A stretch of 64,000 nucleotides of DNA from Cylindrotheca closterium (Eukaryota > Bacillariophyta > Bacillariophyceae > Bacillariales > Bacillariaceae). The stretch spans positions 417,868-481,867 of the forward strand of contig CAKOGP040000224.1 of assembly GCA_933822405.4 (NCBI GenBank), in the 5' to 3' direction. Positions 29,881 through 39,200 of this stretch are shown piece after piece. The notes below the pieces were generated by a model, which worked only from the letters and a program-made list of their open reading frames with translations, was not told where the DNA came from and did no database searches. The translations under genes and the position numbers were made by a program. Each line of letters starts with the position of its first letter. Position 1 is the stretch's first letter.

Positions 29881-32811
29881 ATGCCACCCCTTCAACTCAG
29901 CAAGCCGAAAGTGACAATGACCGTGTCTATTACTCCTTCCTCTCTTCCTGGTAGTAAATCGACCTTAAAGACTGACAATTCGTCCTATGGTGGTGGCTTT
30001 TGGTCTCTGAATTCTTCTTCGGTGCATTCCAAAGAAGATGGCGGGGGTTCTTCTACTTCCTTTAGTCTCACCAGCAAGAACAACAAGAGCAACAAGAATG
30101 GCAAAAATGGAAAGAATGGCAAGAATAAGGAGGAGACTAGCAACAAGAATGGCAGCCCCAAGAATGGAACAAAAAAAGGTCCTCTTCACTTGGATAATAG
30201 TAGTAAGCCACAACCAAAACAACAACAACAACAAGAAGAAGAAAGCAAAGGACAACAAGAAGCAAACGAAAAACCCAAAATCAGGTTTGCCCCGTACGCC
30301 AAACAACGGACCATTCTTTGTCGAGAGGACTATTCCGAAGAAGAAATGGCATCCTGTTGGTATACACAGAACGAACAGTTGGATCGAGACGAAGATATTG
30401 CTGTATTGGTAGAACAATTGGAGATGGAACAAGAAGAAGTAGGTGAATTGCAAGATCAATCTATCTTGCGAGGATTGGAAGCCTGTATGGAAGAGGGCAA
30501 GGAAGCTGTAGATGTGGTGGTTACTACTTGCATCCAAGAGGTCTTGCACGTCCAAGAACAACGTTGGAACAAATTAGAAGCCAGTCAAGAATTGACTATG
30601 AGCCCAACTCCTTTGGAATCCAAAATGTCCAAACATTCCGCCTATTGGGAATTGAAAATGGCGCGAGCCTCACGAAAGGCAAGTCAACAGTGTATGGAAT
30701 TTGCCTTGGAAATGGCACAATACGATCACGAGGAAGCTTTGGAAGCGTATCGACAAATGGAAAAGAAGCATGCCAAACAACAAGCGAAACTTGCCAAACA
30801 AGAACAGCAGCAACAATTAATGGAACAAGAAAGTAAGCAAACGAAAAAGAAGATTGCCGTAGTTCCAGAAGGATCGGAATCGGGACGCAATCTCGAACGA
30901 AAGGAATCCTTGGAACTGGAACCACTGGTCATGCCTCTGCCTCCACCACCACCACCGCCGCCAGAAGAAGCACCACCAGCATCTCCCATTACCAAAATCC
31001 GCAAAAAGAAAAAGGACATGGGGGATTTGGACTTGTCTGCCTCGTTAAAGGATAGCAGCAGCAACAACAACAACAAGAAAAAGAAGAAGAACAAGATCCG
31101 ACATGCCAGCATGTCCAATACTGTTGGTACCTCCGAGGAGGAATCTTCCTTGTCGCAATCTTTATCGAGTTCAGGTGCATTATCCCACTCCTTTCAATCC
31201 TCCCATGGCCGCAAAAAAAGCAAGACGAAAAAGGCACGATGCAAATCCGTGGGGACGACTTTTGATATTTCCAAAGAACTTGGTTCTTCTTCTTCGCCTT
31301 CATCGTTGTTGGAGCATCACCTGCAACTGTCTCCCAATGCGGCTGGCAAAAAGGCCAAGAAATCCAAGCGACGATCCAGCTTGACGGCGGCTTCGTCGTC
31401 ACTTTCGTTGGCGACCTCTCCAATGCCTGTCACACATTCCGAAGACGACTTTACCACAACAACGACGACGACGACCAAACACACGAAACAGGCGAAACGA
31501 AGATCCAGCATGTCCGCTGCGATCTCCTCCTCCTCATCAAATGCATTGACTACCTCGGAAGAATTTGCCAAATTCAAGAGAATATCAGAAGACTTTGTTC
31601 GGGGCAATAATAACAATAACAGTGACAGCAAGAAGAATGCAAAGGACCACAGTGAAATGTCGGCCGCGTCTTCGGTTGCGTCTGCTGCTTCTGGTGATTC
31701 TACTGCAACGCCGCCCACCATTTCGGAAGACTTTCTACTATCGGATGGCGATGGAACCAAAACCAAAACGAAAAAGACCAAGCGACGTTCCTCCGCATCG
31801 GTGGCTACCATTTCCGAAGACTTTGTCTTGCAGACACCACCACCAACAACAGCAACTATCAATGCCACTACTAAAACTCCAAGTACTACCATTTCGCAAG
31901 AATTTGCATTGGGAAACAGAAACGATGAAAGCATCTCGGAAGACTTTGCCCTTTCGGATGGAGATGGGAAAAAGACAAGCAAGAAAAAAGCCAAGCGACG
32001 ATCCTCGGCTTCAGTGGCTACCATATCGGAAGATTTTGTCTTGCAATCACCACCTGCTACATCTCGAGCAACCATCTCGGAAGAGTTTGCATTGGATCTG
32101 TCCGCAGAAGATGGCAAAAAGTCCAAGACCAAAAAGTCCAAGAAGAAATCGTCCTCTTCCACTACTGCACTGCCACCGCCGCCGCCACCGCCAGCTACCA
32201 TTTCGGAAGACGTTGCCCTGGCTCCTCTTTCGCCTGGTTTCATCTCGGAAGAGTTGGAGTTGGGTGGTGAGAGAAATACAGCCATGGTGTCGACGGAACT
32301 AGTGAAAAAGAACAAGGCGTCACGACACAATAACTCCAAGAAAACGGATGCATCGCTCTTACTGTCACCTACTACCAAGTCACCCAAGAAGTCGAACTTG
32401 TCACCTACCATCAAGTCACCCAAGAAATCGTTACTGCTGTTGTCACCCAAACTCAAAAAGGAAAAGACGTCCGCATCGTCGTCCTTGTTGCTGTTGTCAC
32501 CCAAAGCCAAAAAGGAAAAGACGTCCGGGTCCTCTCCCAAAAAGGAAAAGCCCCCGTCACCCAAAAAAGACAAGTCCAAGGAGGAGAAGAAACTAGCCAA
32601 GATGGAAAAGAAACTTGCCAAGGAGGAAAAGAAAAACAAGAAGAAAAAGAAAAAGAACAAGGGCAAAGATGATGATGATAATGATGCCAATGATAATGAT
32701 GATAATGCTGGGGATGATGATACGAATTCGCCAAGGAAATCGCCAGTGGCCAAGGTCAAGGGTATGTACAACAGGATTGCCCTCAACAGCTTTTACAAGG
32801 GGTTTAATTGA
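29881..32811 (+). CDS. Large low-complexity protein with DYS motif, RRSS/ISEDF repeats and SPKK tail
   Basis: 976 aa, intronless. Residues about 133-161 read KIRFAPYAKQRTILCREDYS and EEEMASCWYT, followed by a helical block with LRGLEACMEEG, QEVLHVQEQRW, ARASRKASQQCMEFALEMAQ and EEALEAYRQME, matching the previous gene in order and wording. From about residue 440 to 800 a basic motif (KRRSS.S.A) alternates with an acidic one ([IT]SE[DE]F.L) at least four times, within about a dozen ISEDF-like elements. The C-terminus is a run of SPKK/SPTIKSPKK elements, then a Lys/Glu tract. RRSS fits basophilic kinase sites and SPKK resembles histone H1-tail and CDK sites, suggesting a phosphorylated, possibly chromatin- or scaffold-related protein. 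That is inference; no known family was identified. Confidence 0.72.
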   Translation: MPPLQLSKPKVTMTVSITPSSLPGSKSTLKTDNSSYGGGFWSLNSSSVHSKEDGGGSSTSFSLTSKNNKSNKNGKNGKNGKNKEETSNKNGSPKNGTKKGPLHLDNSSKPQPKQQQQQEEESKGQQEANEKPKIRFAPYAKQRTILCREDYSEEEMASCWYTQNEQLDRDEDIAVLVEQLEMEQEEVGELQDQSILRGLEACMEEGKEAVDVVVTTCIQEVLHVQEQRWNKLEASQELTMSPTPLESKMSKHSAYWELKMARASRKASQQCMEFALEMAQYDHEEALEAYRQMEKKHAKQQAKLAKQEQQQQLMEQESKQTKKKIAVVPEGSESGRNLERKESLELEPLVMPLPPPPPPPPEEAPPASPITKIRKKKKDMGDLDLSASLKDSSSNNNNKKKKKNKIRHASMSNTVGTSEEESSLSQSLSSSGALSHSFQSSHGRKKSKTKKARCKSVGTTFDISKELGSSSSPSSLLEHHLQLSPNAAGKKAKKSKRRSSLTAASSSLSLATSPMPVTHSEDDFTTTTTTTTKHTKQAKRRSSMSAAISSSSSNALTTSEEFAKFKRISEDFVRGNNNNNSDSKKNAKDHSEMSAASSVASAASGDSTATPPTISEDFLLSDGDGTKTKTKKTKRRSSASVATISEDFVLQTPPPTTATINATTKTPSTTISQEFALGNRNDESISEDFALSDGDGKKTSKKKAKRRSSASVATISEDFVLQSPPATSRATISEEFALDLSAEDGKKSKTKKSKKKSSSSTTALPPPPPPPATISEDVALAPLSPGFISEELELGGERNTAMVSTELVKKNKASRHNNSKKTDASLLLSPTTKSPKKSNLSPTIKSPKKSLLLLSPKLKKEKTSASSSLLLLSPKAKKEKTSGSSPKKEKPPSPKKDKSKEEKKLAKMEKKLAKEEKKNKKKKKKNKGKDDDDNDANDNDDNAGDDDTNSPRKSPVAKVKGMYNRIALNSFYKGFN

Positions 32812-33005
32812 AGGGGGTTCAATTAATTTGAATATAGCTAGCTGCCTACCGGTACTTGGGATCATGGGGGAATGTATACTACTATTATCATTGTACATTG
32901 GCAAGTTATAGAATTTATATATTTGCAGGCAGGTTGTATAAAATCCTACTGTTAAAATACACAAGTCTTATTCTACATATTATAAAAGTAGTAGCCATGA
33001 TTCTT

Positions 33006-33929
33006 CTAATGCAGCAGCATTTGTCGATCGATCCATTTGGACATGATCTTGCAGATAAACAGGAGCGATCCACTAATGTAGGCGGACCAAATGATCCATC
33101 GAACCGTAGCATGGGTGTATAAAAATGTCTTCACGTTCAATCGATTCCAAATCCAGTCAATCCAGCCATGTCCCAGGAACAGTCCAAGAAGAGCTCCCAC
33201 CACGACCTGAGCAACGGTATGATAACCACAAATGATTCGTAGACTCGCCACCAGGGACGAAATCCCCAAAAACAATAGCAATGGATCCTCCATGTTGCCT
33301 TCCAAATCACGCAACAAATGGGCCCACCCAATGGCCACAAAAAAGGATCCCAAGGAGTGGGAGGATGGCATGCCAGGATCCGCCAATTTGGCACCGAGGG
33401 GTCGCGCTTGATTCCAGAGTGGCTTGAGGACATGCTCCGCCACAAAGCAGGCCACAATGCATCCAGTGCACAAGAAGGCTCCCGGATCTCGATACCGAAT
33501 GACACCATATAGATTTGCGGATGCTAGTAGCCATTTACTGGAAGCATTGAGAATAATGGCACAATGGAACAGAATACCATGGTGATTCTCAGTGGATGCT
33601 AGTGGCATGGCATTATCATCATCATCATCATCAGCAGCAGCAGCACCGCCTCGATAATCATGATGTTGTTGAAACACGACGGTGGTATCCTTCTTCTGTA
33701 GGTGATTTCTACTATTCTGGCCATGGAAACCACCAATACTGTTGGCGTTGATATTGTTGTTGTTTGAACTAGATGTCGTTGTTGTCGTCACCATCGATGA
33801 TCGTTGAAACTGCTTGAATCCAAGGACGCCAATATCCGATGCCTTCCAGCATAAGATGCAACAAAAGATTGCCCTTGCAAAGTATTGCATGATATTATTG
33901 GATCTCATGCATTGCAACAAAATGGTCAA
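33006..33929 (-). CDS. PAP2-family lipid phosphatase (LPP-epsilon/dolichyldiphosphatase type)
   Basis: 307 aa, intronless integral membrane enzyme of the PAP2 superfamily, which removes phosphate from lipid phosphates. All three catalytic motifs are present: K.{6}RP as KPLWNQARP (Lys169, Arg176), PSSH in DPGMPSSHS (His191) and R.{5}H in RIICGYH (Arg231, His237). The last motif continues HTVAQVVVGALLG, with Gln where many PAP2 enzymes have Asp, as in dolichyldiphosphatase and plant chloroplast LPP-epsilon, which also share DPGMPSSH. About five helices cluster from residue 135 to 300. The first 130 residues are poorly conserved with polyAsn, polyThr and polyAsp runs; two later Met codons could be the start. 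Either ER dolichol recycling or plastid phosphatidate dephosphorylation is possible; the wording slightly favours LPP-epsilon. Confidence 0.85.
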   Translation of the reverse strand: MTILLQCMRSNNIMQYFARAIFCCILCWKASDIGVLGFKQFQRSSMVTTTTTSSSNNNNINANSIGGFHGQNSRNHLQKKDTTVVFQQHHDYRGGAAAADDDDDDNAMPLASTENHHGILFHCAIILNASSKWLLASANLYGVIRYRDPGAFLCTGCIVACFVAEHVLKPLWNQARPLGAKLADPGMPSSHSLGSFFVAIGWAHLLRDLEGNMEDPLLLFLGISSLVASLRIICGYHTVAQVVVGALLGLFLGHGWIDWIWNRLNVKTFLYTHATVRWIIWSAYISGSLLFICKIMSKWIDRQMLLH

Positions 33930-34388
33930 TGCTTTTTGTGTGTGCGTGTGCAGTTTGTCGCTTTGCAGAGGAAGTGATGGTGATGGTGTGATGTGTACCG
34001 TACACTATAATGATGTGTGTGATGTCACATTTTTCAGGTCCCTCAAAATTCTGATGTCTTGCATGCACCCGCCGTGTGTGGCGCCAATCGGACGTTTTGC
34101 GGTGTCAGTTGGCACGGTGGGCGATTTTCGTTGGTTCAAATGACTGACTCGGGCATGCGCACAACGAACTTTGAATCAGCAGCTTGCGGTAGGACTGATG
34201 GCGATCGAGTCAGTCATCCCAGCAAAATAGGAAAATAAGTTCAATTTCAGCGTCAGGCAGAAACGCATCGCAATACAAGCAGCGCGGAACATCTAACCTG
34301 CCTTTCAGAACACCAAAGTCTAGAGCAGAAACAAGACCCTACTATGATCCAAGAAGCAGTATAATCACACTCTACAAGACAAGACAGT
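33930..34388. other. Divergent intergenic region
   Basis: 459 bp between the PAP2 gene and the 587-aa membrane protein. TGTGTG-rich near 33936-34022. No gene recognised. Confidence 0.5.
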
Positions 34389-36152
34389 ATGAACAATCCA
34401 AGCGATATCAATACAATGGCAAGCAAGACAAGCAAAACCAGCAAAAGCACAAGAAGAAGAACAAGACAGAAGCGAAGTCGAGCAGAATCCTTTACGTTGT
34501 CTGTTCCTTCTACGTTTGTTTCCTCCGACTTCCAAGTCAGCTCCAAAGCTGAAGAAACATCGTCCTCCAAGGCGCCCAAGGTCAATCCAGAGAGAGATCT
34601 ATGGAACCAAATGCTTAACATTCGCCAAATAGTGTCTCGCATGCAAGGCAATCTGAATGATTTGGCGAATCATGCTGAAAACGATACCCAAGATGCCAGC
34701 ATTAGCAGCCACTTTGACCTCTCCAAGGAACTGGATTCCTTCAGTTCACAAGATGATGATGATGATGACGATTCTTCGTCCTGGAATACAGCCGATGAAA
34801 TCATCAATCTGGAAGGGATTCTGGTCCATGTGATTTCATCATCAGACTCGACCTCCTCTTCTTCTGCACATCAACAACAGCAACAGCAACAGCAACAAAT
34901 GTATCAACAGCAAATGTATCATCATCATCATCATCATTGTACAGATGATGCCTCCGAAGCCGCCTCGTCCTGCGTGAGTAGTCTTGGCCTTGGAGGCCAC
35001 GAAACTACCACTCCCATTCATCATCACGATTCCAAGTCCATTGCCAGGGGGAATCTTGTCTCCCCAGGATACTCGGATAGTGCGGCTGCAGATACCGCAG
35101 TGGCTACTACAACCTGTACTACTCCAAGAAGAAGCAGCAACAGTAGCTTTCAAAGCCAACGTACGGAAGAATCGTCGTCTTCTGTGGAAAGTTTTACTTC
35201 CAGCTGGCAAGAGTTGCTGCACGTGCTGAGGATACTCTATTTCTTTCTGTTGGAGTTTCCATTTCATTTCTACTCGTTTCTTACAGACTGCCTACCCAAG
35301 AGTACCACCACCAAGACGACGCCTACAACGGCTCGATCAAGAGATCACGACTCGTCCAAACAGCAACGAGACAAACGAAGATTCTTACTCTACAGTTTGC
35401 TCACACTATTCATCATTGGATGCGTGGTGTGGAACAAGCCATCTCCTTCTACTACTACTCCTTTGTCAACAAGATCCATTGCTGCTGCTGAACTGTCACA
35501 ATCGTGTGTGACAGCAAATAAAACGTCCGATATGTCTTCTCCGCTCTTGTCCTTTACCAGCCATGCTTCATCAGCAGGCACTATCAATAGTCCTCTATCC
35601 AGCACTCGAGAAACCATTGAGCTTGTGAACACTGCTACTTCCATGAAGAAAGGTTGGAACACAACGTTTGCTGATGTGTCATTGCCCATTTCTGAAGAAT
35701 CGTCTTCAGGACAAGACATAATCAAAACGACGACGACAACAACAACAACAACAAGACCCAAGAACAAATTGGTTCGTCGACTGCAAACTCAAGGAAAGAA
35801 GCTAGTCCACAAGCTCGCCAAGAACAATCACAAGATGTGGGATCAGTATCCATCTTCGGTTGTTTCTAGTGATCCTACGGTTGAAAAGGAGGTAAAGGAA
35901 TTACCTGCTCCCATTAAGATTTTGCAAGAAAAGGGTCAAGACGTGCTGCGGAAACTTGTCAAGAACAATGGCAAGATGTGGGCCAGCAATCCTAGTACGA
36001 GTATGATGATGCCAAAGAATAAGCAAGACGGCACTACCACCAAGTCAAAATCCTTCAACAGCTTTCTCAAAAGGACCGCCAACATGTGGAGTGACAAGCC
36101 CTCTGATTATTATATCGTGAATAATAATGATGGTGATGATGAGGGATTGTAA
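34389..36152 (+). CDS. Hypothetical protein with two hydrophobic segments and C-terminal KMW repeats
   Basis: 587 aa, intronless. The N-terminal half is Ser/Thr-, Gln- and His-rich. Two hydrophobic stretches occur: ELLHVLRILYFFLLEFPFHF with YSFL (about 277-300) and RRFLLYSLLTLFIIGCVVW (about 332-351), the second a likely transmembrane helix. The C-terminal part holds three related basic units spaced about 35-47 residues: KLVHKLAKNNHKMWDQYPS (about 471), VLRKLVKNNGKMWASNPS (about 518) and SFLKRTANMWSDKPSD (about 556). No domain recognised. The repeats look like short amphipathic helices ending in a conserved Met-Trp and may bind a membrane or a partner; this is inference. Confidence 0.6.
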   Translation: MNNPSDINTMASKTSKTSKSTRRRTRQKRSRAESFTLSVPSTFVSSDFQVSSKAEETSSSKAPKVNPERDLWNQMLNIRQIVSRMQGNLNDLANHAENDTQDASISSHFDLSKELDSFSSQDDDDDDDSSSWNTADEIINLEGILVHVISSSDSTSSSSAHQQQQQQQQQMYQQQMYHHHHHHCTDDASEAASSCVSSLGLGGHETTTPIHHHDSKSIARGNLVSPGYSDSAAADTAVATTTCTTPRRSSNSSFQSQRTEESSSSVESFTSSWQELLHVLRILYFFLLEFPFHFYSFLTDCLPKSTTTKTTPTTARSRDHDSSKQQRDKRRFLLYSLLTLFIIGCVVWNKPSPSTTTPLSTRSIAAAELSQSCVTANKTSDMSSPLLSFTSHASSAGTINSPLSSTRETIELVNTATSMKKGWNTTFADVSLPISEESSSGQDIIKTTTTTTTTTRPKNKLVRRLQTQGKKLVHKLAKNNHKMWDQYPSSVVSSDPTVEKEVKELPAPIKILQEKGQDVLRKLVKNNGKMWASNPSTSMMMPKNKQDGTTTKSKSFNSFLKRTANMWSDKPSDYYIVNNNDGDDEGL

Positions 36153-36298
36153 TTTGTGTAACTGTAACGTAATATAATATATAATATATAACATTATGAA
36201 TGTATCAGACTATTCTCCTAGGACTATTGTTTTAATTCATTCCATTTATAGTATTACTATACAACGTTTTCTGTATTATACCTATTATCATAAACCGC

Positions 36299-39200
36299 TC
36301 ATGTATCATACCAATCGAATTCTTCCTTCAACTTGTCCGTTTCTTCCTTGAGCGAGTTTTCCGATTGCAAGGTTTGATCCTTGTAATTCTTGAGTTCCAC
36401 CCCCATTTCTGTCAAGGTCTTGCGATGAAAGGCGGCTTCCTTGGACGATTCTTCCGCCATGGTTTCGGCCAATTCCAATTGGAACTTGGCTTGAGACAAA
36501 TCAGATTCCAAATCGGCCACTCGCATATTCAATTGGGAATACGTCTCGTCTCTGGATTCTTTGAGTGACACGATAGCTTCTTCATGTGTCTTTTGGAGTT
36601 CGTCCAGTTGGGATTCGGCCATGGATCGGTTGGATTCCGCATTTAGGGCTCGTTCTTGGGTGCTTTCAAAGTCCTTTTGCAACGATTTCAATTCATCTCG
36701 CGTCTTTTGCAACTCGGATTGGGCCGCAGCAGTGTCTTCCTTGGAGACTTGTAAAGCTTCTTTGAGTTCTTGAACTTGGTCCTGTAGACTCTCAATGTCT
36801 TGTTTGGAGGACAGAAGATCCTGTTGTGTCTCCTCTTGTGATTTCTCAAGGGACGACTTTTGTTCCTTGCTTTCGGCAACAGCAGCTTCCAACTCTTGAA
36901 TCTTGGATTGCAAGGACTCGGCTTCCGTCTGGAGATGCGACTCCATCTCGGCAATCTTGGATTGCAAGTATTCGGCTTCATTCTTGAGTTTCGACGAATG
37001 GGAACTCTCTTGTTCTTGAATCTTGGATAGCTCATGTTTGGTTTCTTCCAGATCATTCTCCGCATTGGTCAATTGTCCTTGGCGTTGGGCCACAGCCAAT
37101 AAAGCTTCTTCCATTTCACTCTCCAATGTGGCAACTCGTTCCAAGGATGATTCGTGCTTCTTCGTCAGGTCGTCAATTGCTGCCTGCCGTTCCTCTCGCT
37201 CTTTTGTGGCTCTATCAAGCTCAATCTTGGACTGCTCAGCAAAACTCTTTGATTCGGCCAAATCCAACTCCAAGCGTGAAATGGCTCCACTGGATTCTTC
37301 CGTTTGCGAAAGCAATCGAACAATGGTCTTCTTGCAAGTCTCGCATTCACTCTGAGCCGCAGTGAGTTCTTCTTGAATTTTCTCAATGGTAGTGCTGGCT
37401 TCTGCTAGATCGGCCTCCAACTTGGAAGCCTTTGCGTTGGCATCCTCCATCTTCAATGTAAGCTCATCAATAGTCGCCTTGGCAGCTTCCGTTTCTGCCT
37501 TTGCTGTGATCAGTTCTCCGTTCAATGCGTCGTTTGACTGGCGAGACTCTAATACTTCGTTCTCCAAACGAGTTGTAGTTTCGTCAGACTCGTCCTTCTT
37601 CGATTTCAATTCTTCGATCGTGGCAGCATTGACTTCCAATTCCTCCTTTGCCTTGACGAGCTCAAATTGAATCTGTTCATTCGACTCTTTTGATTCCATC
37701 AGCTCTTTTTCAAGCCGAGAAACAGATTCATTGGTTTCATCACTTTTTGAAGCTAGTGCAACAATGGTCGTCCTACTCGTCTCCTCTATCTGCTTTGCAG
37801 CAGCTAGCTCTTCGTTCAACTGTTCAATTGTACGCGCGGAATCTGCCAACTCGTTCTCCAACTGAGCAGTCTTTTCACTGGCATTGATGTTCTCGGACTT
37901 CAAATCTCTGATCGTTGCCTCGCTTACTTTTGCTACATCTTGCATGTTGCTGAGATCGGTCTGCTGCCTGTCTGCGAGCTCTTTCGATTCGTCAAGTTCA
38001 CTCTGAAGCTCCGCGATTGTCACTTCAAACTCTTCATTCTTGGCCGTCAACTCCTCAATCTTCGTTTTGCTTGTCTCTTCGGCTGCCATCGCTGAAGCTA
38101 GTTCCTTCTGGTAACTGTTGGCTGTTGTTCTCGACTCGGTTAGCTCATTCTCTAGTTGCGATACTCTTTCGCCCATTTCCTCACCCTTTACAGTCAAAGT
38201 AGCAACTGCTGCCTTGTTTGTTGCGCTCTCCTCTTTGGATACATGTAGCTCTTGCTCCAGCCTGGCAAAGTTGGCCTCCGACTCCTCATTGGAGGCTGCT
38301 AGTTCGACCATTCGTGTTTCACGTTCCTCCTTTGCCGCCGCCAGCTCCGCTTGGGTTTCATCCAGGGCCATTTGCGATTCTGTGAGCTTAGACTCCAGGA
38401 GAGCAACATTAACTTCAGCCTCTTTTTGTTGTATAGTCAACTCTTCTGCTGATGCCTTGCTTGTCTCGGCTTCTTCTTTGCAGGTTGTTAGTTCGACTTC
38501 AAGCTGTCCTACCTTTTGTTGCGATTCAGTCAGCTCATTCTGAAGACGCATAACTACCTGGGAGGAATTGTCGCTCTTTGAAGTCAACGTGACTAATGCT
38601 GTCTTCGTTTTCTCACTTTCTTCTCTTGCTTCACGAACATCTTGTTCCAGTCGAGCAATATTTGCTTCAGCTTCTTCCTTCTTCTCTGTTAACTCACTGA
38701 CTCTTGATTTGTTTGTTTCGTTTTCATTCCTAACAGCCGACAGCTCCTCCTGCGTATCTGACACTGTCTTTGTCGAATCAGATAGATCATTCTGTGCACT
38801 TTCGAGGCTTGCAAGAGCCTCTTCTTTTTCAGATTTCAACTCTTCCATTCTTGCGATGCTTGTGGCAAGCTCGTCTTTCGCCGCCATCAGCTCCGAATCG
38901 GACAGCTGAGCCAGTCTCCGTGTCTCTGTGAGCTCACTCTCAAGTTGCTTGACAGCGCCAGCTAATTCATCGCTTCTAGACTTCAGCGCAATGTTTGCAG
39001 TATTGCTTGTTGCCGCCTCCTCTTTTGCCTCAGCAAGTTCCTTCTCCAGCTTTGCAACGTCTTCTTCCAGGCTTTCTTTCTCAGATTCCAATTCTTCTAA
39101 TCTTGCGATATTTGAGGCACGCTCTTCTTTCATTGCAATCGCCTCCGAGTCCGACTGATGTGGCAACTCTCTTGACAGAACCCCTGTGTCCGCATTATCT

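Noticed and set aside
31317..32786. 489-codon minus-strand frame opposite the 976-aa protein
   Set aside because: Composed of Phe/Leu/Asp/Val runs that mirror Lys/Ser repeats. The + frame has the conserved DYS motif and shared core with its neighbour.
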